Source of the DNA: Bacteroidota bacterium
GTDB lineage: Bacteria > Bacteroidota > Bacteroidia > UKL13-3
NCBI GenBank assembly: GCA_947492885.1
Contig: CANLPK010000018.1
Coordinates: 1 to 37,362, forward strand
DNA: 37,362 nucleotides
Direction: 5' to 3'
Each line of letters begins with the position of its first letter. Positions within the stretch are counted from its first letter, which is position 1. The notes below the pieces were generated by a model. It searched no databases. It saw nothing but the letters and a program-made list of their open reading frames with translations, and was not told where the DNA came from. The position numbers were made by a program, and so were the translations under genes. This document shows positions 16,823 to 26,400 of this stretch, piece after piece.

Positions 16823-16853
16823 TTATTAATGATAGTAATACTATTATTAATAA
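16823..16853. promoter_or_regulatory. 31-bp palindromic operator, predicted TetR binding site
   Basis: Left arm TTATTAATGATAGTA (16823-16837), centre A16838, right arm TACTATTATTAATAA (16839-16853). The arms are complementary at 14 of 15 positions. It lies between two outward-facing -7 boxes: 19 nt from that of the TetR gene and 9 nt from that of the bestrophin gene, covering or touching the -33 region of both. This is the expected layout for a repressor that blocks both promoters. Confidence 0.75.
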
Positions 16854-16862
16854 AATTATTCC

Positions 16863-16870
16863 TATCTTTG
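16863..16870 (+). promoter_or_regulatory. -7 promoter box of the bestrophin/carbonic anhydrase operon
   Basis: TATCTTTG matches TAnnTTTG exactly. It ends 24 nt before the ATG at 16895 and lies within the upstream extension of the open frame, which argues that translation begins at 16895 and not at 16829. Confidence 0.65.
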
Positions 16871-16894
16871 CCGCATAATTCAGAACATCACATT

Positions 16895-17788
16895 ATGCTA
16901 CTTAACAAACGAATACCAGCGTCCTATATGTTTAATAAGGTTAAATGGGACTTGTTATATGTACTTCTAGTTTCTTTCCTTGTACTATTTATCACAGAGA
17001 GGTATCAGAATCAGCTCCCTGAAATGCCTTTAACCATTCCTGCCTTTATTGGAACCGCAATTTCTATTTTGCTTTCTTTTAAGTTGAGCCAGTCATACGA
17101 CCGCTGGTGGGAAGCTCGCAAAGTATGGGGTGCCATCGTAAATGATTCCCGAAGCTTTGTTATTCAAATTCAAACGTTAATATCAAACACAGAAAGCAAT
17201 ATTATAAAGAAGATCGCTTATAGACAAATAGCTTGGTGTTATTCATTAGGTCAATCATTGCGAGGATTAGACCCAATAGAGAACCTCGATAGATTAATAT
17301 CTGCCCAAGACCTTGATGAAATCAAGAAGCACAATAATAAGCCATTGGCATTGCTTCAATTGCATGGGATGGATATTAAGAAGCTTAAGGAAAATAATCA
17401 TTTGGATGTTTTTTCACAAATACAATTAGATAATACACTAGTGCGTCTTTGTGATGCTCAGGGCAAATCGGAACGAATAAAAACTACAGTATTCCCAGTA
17501 ACCTACCGATTGTTCTTACATGCAATCATTTATCTCTTTGTTACGACCCTTTCAATTTCCTTAAAAGATGTAGCCGCCATATTCGAAATCCCTTTGCTGC
17601 TTTTGATTTCTTCCGCCTTCTTCCTTCTCGAAAAATCAGCCCGGTATATGCAGGATCCATTTGAGAACAGGCCCTCTGATACTGCAGTAACAGCCATTGC
17701 TACTACAATTGAAATTAATATTAAACAACTTTTAAAAGAAACTGAAGTCCCAAAACCATATCAACCCGAAAAATTTTATTCATTATAA
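16895..17788 (+). CDS. Bestrophin-family anion channel (UPF0187-like)
   Basis: A 297-residue integral membrane protein of the bestrophin family, whose members form pentameric ion channels; algal thylakoid members are implicated in bicarbonate movement, and at least one bacterial member is cation-selective. The family signature is clear: ISILLSFKLSQSYDRWWEARKVWGAIVNDSRSF (about 57-89), after a first membrane helix (LLYVLLVSFLVLFIT, 20-34). Later helices are at LFLHAIIYLFVTTLSI and IFEIPLLLLISSAFFLLEKSARYMQDPFENRPSDTAV, the last part being another family hallmark. A beta-carbonic anhydrase follows 18 bp downstream, which suggests bicarbonate as a substrate (inference). I use the ATG at 16895 rather than 16829 because the promoter box and part of the operator lie inside the longer frame. 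Confidence 0.92.
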   Translation: MLLNKRIPASYMFNKVKWDLLYVLLVSFLVLFITERYQNQLPEMPLTIPAFIGTAISILLSFKLSQSYDRWWEARKVWGAIVNDSRSFVIQIQTLISNTESNIIKKIAYRQIAWCYSLGQSLRGLDPIENLDRLISAQDLDEIKKHNNKPLALLQLHGMDIKKLKENNHLDVFSQIQLDNTLVRLCDAQGKSERIKTTVFPVTYRLFLHAIIYLFVTTLSISLKDVAAIFEIPLLLLISSAFFLLEKSARYMQDPFENRPSDTAVTAIATTIEINIKQLLKETEVPKPYQPEKFYSL

Positions 17789-17806
17789 TTCTTAAATTCA
17801 AATCAC

Positions 17807-18451
17807 ATGCGCACACATTCAAAAGAAACTCAAAGTGGGTTAACACCACAAACGGCTCTTCAAATTTTAAAAGAAGGGAATGACAGATTTATTAAAAATT
17901 TAAAAGCTAACCGCAATCTATTGCAGCAGGTAAATGAAACCGCTACTGGGCAGTTTCCATTTGCTACTATTCTCAGCTGTATTGACAGTCGTACTTCTGC
18001 CGAATTGATTTTCGACCAAGGGCTAGGGGATGTTTTCAGTATCCGTATTGCAGGGAATATTCTTAATGAAGATATCCTCGGCAGTATGGAGTTTGCAACA
18101 AAAGTAGTTGGAACCAAAGTAATTTTGGTTTTAGGACATACCAAATGCGGTGCTATTGTGGGGGCTTGTAATCATGTTGAGATGGGCAATCTTACTACCT
18201 TACTCAATAAAATTCAGCCAGCCATTTTCAATGAAAAAACAACATTAGAATTACGTGATGGCTCAAATGTAAGTTTTGTAAACAATGTCACCGAAATCAA
18301 TGTGCATCTAACCATAGAAAGAATAAGAAGAGAAAGTCCAATTATCGCCGAAATGGAGCAACAAGGCCAGATTATCATTGTAGGTGGCCTATACAATGTA
18401 GAAAGTGGAGAGGTGAAATTTTACACTGAAACTTTAGATTTGGAAGCCTAA
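17807..18451 (+). CDS. Beta-class carbonic anhydrase
   Basis: A zinc enzyme interconverting CO2 and bicarbonate. In 214 residues all the beta-class ligands are present: CIDSR (Cys58, Asp60, Arg62) and HTKC (His111, Cys114). The Asp60-Arg62 dyad is the catalytic pair. The flanking text FDQGLGDVFSIRIAGNI and LGHTKCGAIVGAC is the usual family sequence. No signal peptide is seen, so it should act in the cytoplasm. It is the second gene of a two-gene operon with the bestrophin channel (18-bp gap) under the predicted TetR operator. Together they could take up or release bicarbonate and equilibrate it with CO2 for pH control or carboxylation reactions; this is inference from the pairing. Confidence 0.97.
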   Translation: MRTHSKETQSGLTPQTALQILKEGNDRFIKNLKANRNLLQQVNETATGQFPFATILSCIDSRTSAELIFDQGLGDVFSIRIAGNILNEDILGSMEFATKVVGTKVILVLGHTKCGAIVGACNHVEMGNLTTLLNKIQPAIFNEKTTLELRDGSNVSFVNNVTEINVHLTIERIRRESPIIAEMEQQGQIIIVGGLYNVESGEVKFYTETLDLEA

Positions 18452-18580
18452 ATTCAAATCACTCCCTTTGTTTTTTTATTTAATTAAGCAAAAGCTAATT
18501 TAAACGAATCATGATTGATTTGTTTCCAAGTTCAAATGGAATATGAAGCACTAGAAGCACCTTTGCGGATTTCACTACAC

Positions 18581-18650
18581 ACATTTTTCGGAAGAAAAAT
18601 AAGGTAGACCGCGAGGGGCGCCTCTAGGCATTCCTCCAAACATTTTTCGG
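18581..18650. repeat. 11-bp direct repeat in the spacer after carbonic anhydrase
   Basis: ACATTTTTCGG occurs at 18581-18591 and again at 18640-18650, 59 bp apart, around a more GC-rich stretch (ACCGCGAGGGGCGCCTCTAGG, near 18608-18628). No open frame lies in this 212-bp gap. Origin unknown. Confidence 0.6.
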
Positions 18651-18663
18651 TAATAAATTTGTA

Positions 18664-19272
18664 TTACTTTTTCAGCTTTTCCAAAAAGCATTTCAACTCT
18701 TGGTTATTGTTGAAATCTTCACGAGTAACTACATATCGATACGCATCATACTTGCGACCATCAAGCTTTGTAAAATGATTCTTGAGCGTTGCACGATTGA
18801 TATAACCGATGCGATCGAGCATCTTGATTGATTTCTCATGTTCACTGCTTACAATTCCGTAGATTTCTTTTAATCCTATGGTATTGAAGCAATAGTCGTG
18901 CATGTATGCGAAGCTTTCTACGGCGAGTCCACCACTATGATATAATGGGGAAATTCCCAGAGTACATTCGGCTTCCATCTTGTTCAAATCAACAAATCGT
19001 ACACCTCCAGTGCCGATTACTTTATTGTCGGCTCTATGCCATACTGCCCAATAGAGGGAGTTTTCGTTTTCCACTAAATTCATTAAACGCTCAAAATATC
19101 GTTCGGCATCGTCATAAGATTCAAAGGGGCGTGCATCGAGGTTATTGTAAAACTCGGGCATACTCCCATATTCATACATGCCGGGCAATGCACTAGTATC
19201 AAGTTCTTTTAAAATCAAACGTGGCGTGACGACGGTTGTTACTTTCAAATTGGACGTAGTTGTTCTTAGCAT
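18664..19272 (-). CDS. GNAT-family N-acetyltransferase
   Basis: A 202-residue acetyltransferase of the RimJ/RimL type. Beginning VVTPRLILKELDTSALPGMYEYGSMPEF, it continues with YWAVWHRADNKVIGTGGVRFVD and the acetyl-CoA region ECTLGISPLYHSGGLAVESFAYMHDYCFNTIGLKEIYGIVSSEHEKSIKMLDRIGY. The usual RGKGYA loop reads YHSGGLAVE. It is the second gene after the SpsF-like cytidylyltransferase, 26 bp apart on the same strand, so the two probably form an operon; acetylation of an amino sugar or its nucleotide derivative is a reasonable guess but nothing in the sequence fixes the substrate. Confidence 0.88.
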   Translation of the reverse strand: MLRTTTSNLKVTTVVTPRLILKELDTSALPGMYEYGSMPEFYNNLDARPFESYDDAERYFERLMNLVENENSLYWAVWHRADNKVIGTGGVRFVDLNKMEAECTLGISPLYHSGGLAVESFAYMHDYCFNTIGLKEIYGIVSSEHEKSIKMLDRIGYINRATLKNHFTKLDGRKYDAYRYVVTREDFNNNQELKCFLEKLKK

Positions 19273-19298
19273 TTCTTTCTTCTCTTTAGTTGTTTTGT

Positions 19299-20057
19299 TT
19301 ATGATATCGACTGCTTCACACCATCATTAAATTTGGCTTGATTCTTTGCCCAATCGTCTTGACGGTATAAATTAATATTCACTATTTCGGGGTGCTGCAA
19401 TAAATATTCAGTCACCATTTTGCCATTCGCTTCAATTCCAATTCCTTCAATCAATTTCGTGAAGAATAGAAGGTCATCTTCATAGTCGAGGGTTAAACGA
19501 AATGGTTGGTTCATTTCCCACGATTCCAATTTCATCATTTCTATTTCGATACCACTTTTCTTCACAAATTCAGTAATAACGTCGGTATTGGTATTTTCTT
19601 GTTGTGCAAATTGATAAATCGAATCAATTCCTTTTTTACTAATGGCATACGTAAAATAACCACAAATCACATTCTCGGGATGCTTAATCATCACGGCATT
19701 CGATTGTACTAAGGCCTCTATAGCACGTTTTCCAATATTATAATCGTACATTAAATCGTCGCCATCAACCAATAAGGCATTGTCAATTTGAAGGGTACCG
19801 AAACAATCTTTCCAGCGTTTGATTTTATTAAGCAAGGCGCCACGATAAATCCCAACACCATTTTCAGCAGCAATTACTTCAAATATATCATCGGAAGCAT
19901 CTGTAGAGGTAGCAATAACAACAGGAAATCCTGTGAGTTTTGCACGTGAGATAACGGCTTCAATAGTCTTCAAGTTAGGAACTACCTCCAAAATTGCTTT
20001 ATTAGGCAATCGGGTTGATGAGTTTCTAACTGTAACTAATGCACAATTTTTAGTCAT
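19299..20057 (-). CDS. SpsF-like cytidylyltransferase family protein
   Basis: Resembles the cytidylyltransferase family (SpsF, CMP-sialate synthetase) that charges acidic or deoxy sugars with CTP for glycans. Evidence: the N-terminal nucleotide-binding motif ALVTVRNSSTRLPNKAIL (compare ARxxSxRLPxKxL), an acidic LLVDGDDLMYD segment in the position of the metal site, and the C-terminal FRLTLDYEDDLLFFTKLIE, equivalent to the LRLTVDxxEDL of SpsF. The protein is 252 residues from the ATG at 20057. A TTG four codons earlier keeps the frame open, but it falls within a few bases of the predicted transcription start. Substrate unknown. It is divergent from a second sugar nucleotidyltransferase, which supports a role in surface glycan precursors. 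Confidence 0.82.
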   Translation of the reverse strand: MTKNCALVTVRNSSTRLPNKAILEVVPNLKTIEAVISRAKLTGFPVVIATSTDASDDIFEVIAAENGVGIYRGALLNKIKRWKDCFGTLQIDNALLVDGDDLMYDYNIGKRAIEALVQSNAVMIKHPENVICGYFTYAISKKGIDSIYQFAQQENTNTDVITEFVKKSGIEIEMMKLESWEMNQPFRLTLDYEDDLLFFTKLIEGIGIEANGKMVTEYLLQHPEIVNINLYRQDDWAKNQAKFNDGVKQSIS

Positions 20058-20077
20058 TAATATTTGCAATAATTCAA

Positions 20078-20085
20078 CAAAAGTA
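20078..20085 (-). promoter_or_regulatory. -7 promoter box of the SpsF-like gene
   Basis: The minus strand reads TACTTTTG (TAnnTTTG), ending 20 nt before the ATG at 20057. This spacing supports the ATG over the upstream TTG at 20069. Confidence 0.55.
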
Positions 20086-20241
20086 ACACAATTTTTTCAA
20101 AATTGGAACTAGGTACGATTCACGCAGGGGTGTACGTTGCTTTAAAGTGTTGGTTTTTCTTGAATTGCATCATTTTCCTAAATGTCAAAATTTTACGATT
20201 TTTAAATAAAACAGCATTATTTACGCCTCCAATATGCACAG

Positions 20242-20272
20242 TTTCATTTATCAAAAGTACTAAGTATCTTCG
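20242..20272 (+). promoter_or_regulatory. Promoter of the sugar nucleotidyltransferase gene
   Basis: TTTC (20242-20245), 19 nt, then TATCTTCG (20265-20272): a good fit to TTTG-N19-TAnnTTTG with one change in each box. It ends 24 nt before the ATG at 20297. Confidence 0.5.
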
Positions 20273-20296
20273 CATCCTAACATTTAACACTACAAT

Positions 20297-21295
20297 ATGA
20301 ATATCATTGTACCTATGGCTGGAATGGGAAAGCGCATGCGTCCTCACACCCTCACCGTTCCTAAACCATTGATTCCCATAGCAGGCAAACCAATCGTCCA
20401 ACGCCTCATTGAGGATATATCAAAAGTATGTAATGAAAAGATTGAAGAGGTGAATTTCATTATTGGTAATTTTGGAGAAGAAATTGAAGCAGAACTAATG
20501 AAGATTGCCGAAAGTGTAGGCGCCAAGGGAAAGATTAGTTACCAGAATGATCCTTTAGGAACGGCTCATGCCATCTTATGTGCCGAAGAAAGCTTGAAAG
20601 GTAATGTTATTGTCGCTTTCGCTGATACTTTATTCAAAGCTGATTTCGTGATGGATAAAACCAAAGACGGTATCATTTGGGTACATCGTATTGATGATCC
20701 TTCGGCTTTTGGTGTGGTAAAACTTGATGCCTATGGCACGATTCTCGATTTTGTAGAGAAGCCTAAAACATTTGTGAGCGACTTGGCCATCATCGGGATT
20801 TATTATTTCAAAAGTGGGGAAACATTAAAAGGCGAATTGCAATATTTGTTAGATAATGATATTAAACATGGTGGAGAGTTTCAACTTACCGATGCCTTGT
20901 TGAATATGAAAAATAAAGGAATGCAACTCAGCATTGGTAAGGTGGAAGAATGGCTTGATTGTGGAAATAAAAATGCCACTGTTTATACCAATCAAAGGGT
21001 GTTAGCAAATACAAGCGACAAGCTAGTTGCAGATAGCTATATCAATGAAAATAGTGTTATCGTTCCTCCCTGTTATATTGGAGAAAATGTAAAAATATCG
21101 AATTCAGTAATCGGTCCGTATACCTCAGTGGGTAGCAATACGGTTATCGATCATGCCATCATCAGTAATAGCATCATTCAAAACAATGCAAAAATTACTC
21201 ATGCCAACTTACGTAATACCATGATTGGTAATTTCGTTGATTATGAAGGGTTGGTGAGAGAGTTAAATATTGGTGATTACTCAGTGGTAAGCTGA
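20297..21295 (+). CDS. Sugar-1-phosphate nucleotidyltransferase with left-handed beta-helix tail
   Basis: Makes an NDP-sugar from an NTP and a sugar-1-phosphate. The N-terminal Rossmann-like domain (1-235) has the signature MAGMGKRMRPHTLTVPKPLIPIAGKPI (7-33, with the nucleotide-binding Gly-rich loop and Lys23), then NDPLGTAHAI and IVAFADTLF (metal-site Asp). The C-terminal part (about 240-332) shows hexapeptide repeats (ENSVIVPPCYIGENVKISNSVIGPYTSVGSNTVIDHAIISNSII), as in GlmU and dTDP-glucose synthase relatives. No acetyltransferase active site can be identified in so short a tail, so it may be structural or regulatory. Which sugar and nucleotide are used cannot be told. metG starts 46 bp downstream on the same strand. 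Confidence 0.9.
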   Translation: MNIIVPMAGMGKRMRPHTLTVPKPLIPIAGKPIVQRLIEDISKVCNEKIEEVNFIIGNFGEEIEAELMKIAESVGAKGKISYQNDPLGTAHAILCAEESLKGNVIVAFADTLFKADFVMDKTKDGIIWVHRIDDPSAFGVVKLDAYGTILDFVEKPKTFVSDLAIIGIYYFKSGETLKGELQYLLDNDIKHGGEFQLTDALLNMKNKGMQLSIGKVEEWLDCGNKNATVYTNQRVLANTSDKLVADSYINENSVIVPPCYIGENVKISNSVIGPYTSVGSNTVIDHAIISNSIIQNNAKITHANLRNTMIGNFVDYEGLVRELNIGDYSVVS

Positions 21296-21341
21296 GTTTC
21301 GCGTCAATTCAAGTTATAGAAGTTAATTTTTTAGTTTTTCC

Positions 21342-23369
21342 ATGAGATATTTAATCACCTCCGCATTGCCCTATGCCAATGGCCCCAAGCATATAGGTCA
21401 TTTAGCTGGAGCGTATTTGCCTGCAGATATTTATACACGTTACCTGAAAGCACAAGGGCACGATGTTGCCTTTGTATGCGGAAGCGACGAGCACGGAGCA
21501 GCCATCACCATACAGGCGATGAAAGAAAAAACAACGCCCAAGGCTATCGTCGACAAATATCATGAGTTGCTTAAAACTTGTTTCGATCAATTTCACATTG
21601 ATTTTGATATCTATCACCGCACCAGCGATCCATTGCATCATACTACTGCTCAAGAGTTTTTTGCCAATTTAAATGATAAAGGCATCTTCCAAATAGATGA
21701 AAGCGAACAGTATTATGATGAGGAGGCAAAAGTTTTTTTAGCCGATCGTTATATAAAAGGTACTTGCCCCAATTGTGCCTATGAATCGGCTTTTGGCGAC
21801 CAGTGTGAGCGCTGTGGCAAATCGCTTTCTCCTAACGAATTAATCAATCCCGTATCAACGCTTAGTGGAAACAAGCCTACCCTTAAACCCACCAAACACT
21901 GGAGTCTTCCATTAAACAAATACGAAGGTTTTCTACAAGAGTGGATTTTGAAAGACAAAAAGGATAAATGGAGAAATACTGTTTATGGGCAGTGCAAAAG
22001 CTGGATTGACGGAGGTTTGCAGCCTCGTGCTGTAACTCGCGATTTAGAATGGGGCGTAAAAGTGCCATTGAAAGAAGCAGAAGGAAAGGTGCTGTACGTT
22101 TGGTTCGATGCTCCTATTGGATATATCAGCGCCACCAAAGCATGGGCTGAGAAGAATAATAAAAACTGGAAAGATTACTGGTGCGATAAGGAAACAAAAT
22201 TGGTTCATTTCATCGGTAAAGACAATATTGTATTTCATTGTATCATTTTCCCAGTAATGCTTCATGCACATGGAGAATTTATTTTGCCTGATAATGTTCC
22301 GGCCAATGAATTTCTCAACTTAGAAGGCGAGAAAATGAGCACTAGCAGAGGATGGAGCATTGAAATGCATGAATTCTTAGAAGCTTTTCCGGATAAGACC
22401 GATGAGCTTCGTTATTACTTGACTGCGATTGCTCCTGAAACAAAAGATGCCGATTTTACATGGAAAGGATTTCAAACAGCGAACAAAAGTGAGTTGGTTG
22501 ATATCCTGGGAAATTTCGTGAATCGTATTGTGATGCTTACTCATAAGTTTTATGATGGGCTCGTTCCATTACCAGGTGAAGCAGGGGAAGCTGAGAAAAA
22601 TATAGCTTCGGAAATAATATCGCAAACCAAAAAGGTACATGATTTAATTGCACAATGTAAATTTAGAGAAGCACAATTTGAAATGATGAATTTGGCACGT
22701 GCAGGTAATAAGTACCTTGCAGATGCCGAACCATGGAAACTCATCAAAACGGATGAACTACATACTAAAACCATCATGTATACTGGTCTGCAGGTAGCAG
22801 CGCATTTGTCGAAGTTGATGCAATATTTTATGCCTATCAAAGCAGAACAGTTATCATCGATGTTAAATTTCAATCGATTCCTTAACCTCACACCAGGGCA
22901 CCAAATTAATCAAGCAGAATATTTATTTAAACCAATAGAGGATGAGTTAATTGAAGCTCAGATTCAAAAATTAAAGAAACGCGTGGAAGAGAAACTAGAA
23001 TTGGCCGCAACAGAAGCCACACCAAGCTTTAAACCATTGAAACCAGAAATAACGATTGACGATTTCAATAAAATAGATTTAAGAGCAGGCACAATTATCG
23101 AAGCCAAGAAAGTAGAGAAAGCAGATAAATTGCTTCAACTAACAATTGATATGGGCTATGAAGTTCGTACGGTATTGTCGGGCATTGCAATGCATTATAA
23201 ACCCGAAGATATTGTAGGGCAACAAGTAACTGTGGTTGCCAACTTAGCTCCCCGCAAAATGCGTGGAATCGAAAGTTATGGCATGATCCTCATGGCAGAA
23301 GCTGCCGATGGCAGATTGGTTTTTGTAAATCCCAATGATGCTATTTCGAATGGGAGTGATGTGAAGTAA
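21342..23369 (+). CDS. metG: Methionyl-tRNA synthetase with C-terminal tRNA-binding domain
   Basis: Charges tRNA-Met with methionine. The 675 residues include the class I HIGH motif KHIGHL (16-21), a zinc knuckle with CPNC (142-145) and CERC (155-158), the KMSKS-type loop KMSTS (331-335), the anticodon-binding helical domain (about 380-540) and a fused Trbp111/EMAP-II-like tRNA-binding domain (about 560-675: IDLRAGTIIEAKKVEKADKLLQL ... VVANLAPRKMRGIESYGMILMAE), which also serves dimerisation in family members that have it. It follows the nucleotidyltransferase with a 46-bp gap and has no clear promoter of its own. It is convergent with the large outer-membrane protein gene, with no evident terminator between. 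Confidence 0.98.
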   Translation: MRYLITSALPYANGPKHIGHLAGAYLPADIYTRYLKAQGHDVAFVCGSDEHGAAITIQAMKEKTTPKAIVDKYHELLKTCFDQFHIDFDIYHRTSDPLHHTTAQEFFANLNDKGIFQIDESEQYYDEEAKVFLADRYIKGTCPNCAYESAFGDQCERCGKSLSPNELINPVSTLSGNKPTLKPTKHWSLPLNKYEGFLQEWILKDKKDKWRNTVYGQCKSWIDGGLQPRAVTRDLEWGVKVPLKEAEGKVLYVWFDAPIGYISATKAWAEKNNKNWKDYWCDKETKLVHFIGKDNIVFHCIIFPVMLHAHGEFILPDNVPANEFLNLEGEKMSTSRGWSIEMHEFLEAFPDKTDELRYYLTAIAPETKDADFTWKGFQTANKSELVDILGNFVNRIVMLTHKFYDGLVPLPGEAGEAEKNIASEIISQTKKVHDLIAQCKFREAQFEMMNLARAGNKYLADAEPWKLIKTDELHTKTIMYTGLQVAAHLSKLMQYFMPIKAEQLSSMLNFNRFLNLTPGHQINQAEYLFKPIEDELIEAQIQKLKKRVEEKLELAATEATPSFKPLKPEITIDDFNKIDLRAGTIIEAKKVEKADKLLQLTIDMGYEVRTVLSGIAMHYKPEDIVGQQVTVVANLAPRKMRGIESYGMILMAEAADGRLVFVNPNDAISNGSDVK

Positions 23370-23423
23370 TAATTTCACTCAGATTTGAATTGCAAAAAAA
23401 AGAATAGGGTAGAGAATATAACG

Positions 23424-26400
23424 CTAAAACAAATACCTCACTTCCACTCCACCATTATGTATCATAGGCTTGCCTTGTGCCGCCCGCCCGTTATAGTTAA
23501 TATTGATTTGCATCGTGCTACTTATTTGATGCATGAATGTGAGATATACTAATACGTTATTCCCATTATTCAAGCCTTGTAACATTTCATAAGCAATTGT
23601 TGAATTGGCATCTCCATTGAATTTGATATTCACCAAACTCGCCCTGCCATCTAAAAAACTTTTGCTGCTTAAATACCAGTGGAGGTCCATGCCACCTTCC
23701 CAATTCTCGGATTTGATGGGAGCTATACCACTTGATTGAGAAATGAAATATTTTGTTCGTAGCGTAATCCTTAAAGTCTGCTTTAATTCTAAATTAAGTT
23801 TCGGCTCGATACTTTGGTAGCCAAAACGGTAATTGCGTAATGCGAAGAATTGAGAATGCAATTGCTTTTCCCCATTCGCCAAATAAAGTTGTATAAAGCT
23901 CGCCGAACTAAACGCTACCCTGAAAATCACTTCATGCTCCTTCTTGCTTCTTGTGTCGAGGCCATAGCTCAATAAGCTTGTATTGCCCGTTTGACGGTAG
24001 TTATAGCGCATGTCAAATGAATTGAACGGATGATTGAATATGAAATTGTTTTCTATATAATTATTGAAGTTCAATAATGTGGTATCGTTATTATCAGAAG
24101 TGAATTTGCTCACAAAAAAACTGTTTTGAGCATATTGTTTCAATTCGTTTTTATAAGTGAAGCGATTTTCAAATCGTCCTAAAAATTTCAAGAATCCTGT
24201 TTTAGCTCCCCATAATTTATATGGTTGTAAAATCAAAGTCTCGTAGGCCGAGAAATAATTCACCTTTGAGTAATCTTGGGTTGGCACCAATACTCTCACA
24301 TATTTTGTTTCATCAGGATTATATGCTTGTTCAAATTCATTCAATTGTTTAACACCATCGTTATTATAATCTCTCCAGGTGTAGGACCCACGACCCACAG
24401 GTACTTCAATGAAAGTGTAAATTCTTTTCTGTTCCTGACCACTTCCTGCATTGCATTGTAAATTATGTTGTAAGGCATTTTTAAAACTCTGTAACGAATG
24501 CAAAAATTGAAATGTTAAACTTTGATCGTTCCTCAAATTTGTTAGTCGAGTATTATGAACTTCAATCGTTTTATATTGTGCTTGAAATTGAAATGTTTGT
24601 TTACCCGATTGGAAAAGTCCATTTGCCGCTAAAATATTGGTGCTAAATGCCGGCAGGTATTGAGAATACTCTGGCGCAGCATCATTTCTACGCGTGGCAT
24701 CAACTCTAAATTGATATTTCTTTTTTTGAAAAATGGTAAATACTTGACCTAACAAATAATCGTAACTCTGTATTCCTAACGTGTCGTTATTCAGCCTTTT
24801 AAAATCGCTATGTTCTTTTTTCAACTCAGCACCTGCACCAGTTGATTTAGAGAGTTGTTGTAAAAGGAATAAATTCAAGGTAGTACTGATATTTTGACTT
24901 TGCAACAATAATAGTTGATTCTGCATGAGCTCCCCATTTGCCGATATTGTTGTTTTTCGATGCTTCAATATCATGCTGGTATGATAGCGAATTCCATCTT
25001 GCTCTCTCTCTCGTTTGTATTGTTCAATGCCCACTAAAAATAATTTATCAGCAGTTTTCTTAATTTGAAATTCTAGCCCACTATTAAATTCAGTTGCTCT
25101 GGTATTGCTCTCTGTAACTTGCAGTAATTGCCGATTCCAAACTCGTGTAAAGTTGATGTCTCTAAATCGCTCCGCACTCTTATAGTTTTTATTGATATAG
25201 TCGAAAGTAGCATTAGTGCTAAGTATCAATGGTTGCTCTTTTTTTGAAATTGCATAATTCTGTTCCCATTGAATATGTGTCGCATAGCCTTTGTCATCCC
25301 CTTTATCCAATTTGCTAAATTCATTCTGGTCAAATTTGCTGCCTGCTATTTCTGCACTAATCCGTTGATGTTTATTAAAAGTATAGTCACCACCTAACGA
25401 AATGTTTTGCAATCCTTGCGGAGCTGTGAGTGGCTGTAATGGCTCGGCATTCCCTTGCAATACTCCATTCAACGGAGGGTAGAAGGCATATACTTTGCCA
25501 TTCACATCGCTTTTTATTAAGCGATAATTACCACGACCTTCACCTACTTCATTAAAAATTAATTCATAATAAGTGGTGTCCATTGTAGGTACATTGGTTA
25601 ATACGTATACTCCAATATATCCAAGTGTATCCACTTTCCTATAAAGAATTTTTTCATTTGTGAACAAACTTACGGTCTTGGCGGAAGTGCTGAAAGCCTT
25701 GTTCAAACTGTCACCTACGCTAGCGAGCTTTTGCTTTTGCGCATCGGTGAGTTCTAATAACACAGGTTGGTTTTTTAAATCCTTTTCACTGTAATAATGT
25801 AAACGAAGGCTCAATTTATCCTGTTGCCATTCGGCGAATCCATTCAATACTACCCGAGAATAATTTCTATCCGAGTATTGAAATTCAGCAATAACCCTGC
25901 TTGTTGCAATAATGAGTCGTCGTGAAGTGAAGGTTATTTCTCCAGTGTTATAATCGATAATATAATCATGATCGTATCCACGAGTAAGCAACTTGTCATC
26001 TAAATAAATACGTTCGCTTCCGGCATTAATCAATACATAAAGTTCCCCATTATTCCCCTTCAATCGATAGGGGCCTTGGTTGCCATCAATAACGGTAACT
26101 ACCTGCCTCGAATACCGCCCTTTGGCAGCAGCGGCACTGGCACCATACTTTATTTTGTTACTCGAATCGGGTTGAGATATTGCATTGAAGTATACTCCTC
26201 TATTGCGTTTGTAATAATTCAGGAAATAGCTTTTTGATAATTCTGGTTTCAATTCAAAATCACCCATCGTTACCTGTTGATTGGCGTTGTAAAGCTTGAT
26301 GAAAACTTTGTCAAACTCTTGCAATTGCAAGGTGCTTCCATCGGGCTGTAATTGGGTATTGTCGTCGCTTATAGAACCCAAAATATTCCAATCGGAACTA

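Noticed and set aside
16829-16894. N-terminal extension of the bestrophin-like gene from an ATG at 16829.
   Set aside because: The extension contains half of the operator and the whole -7 box, so it should not be transcribed.
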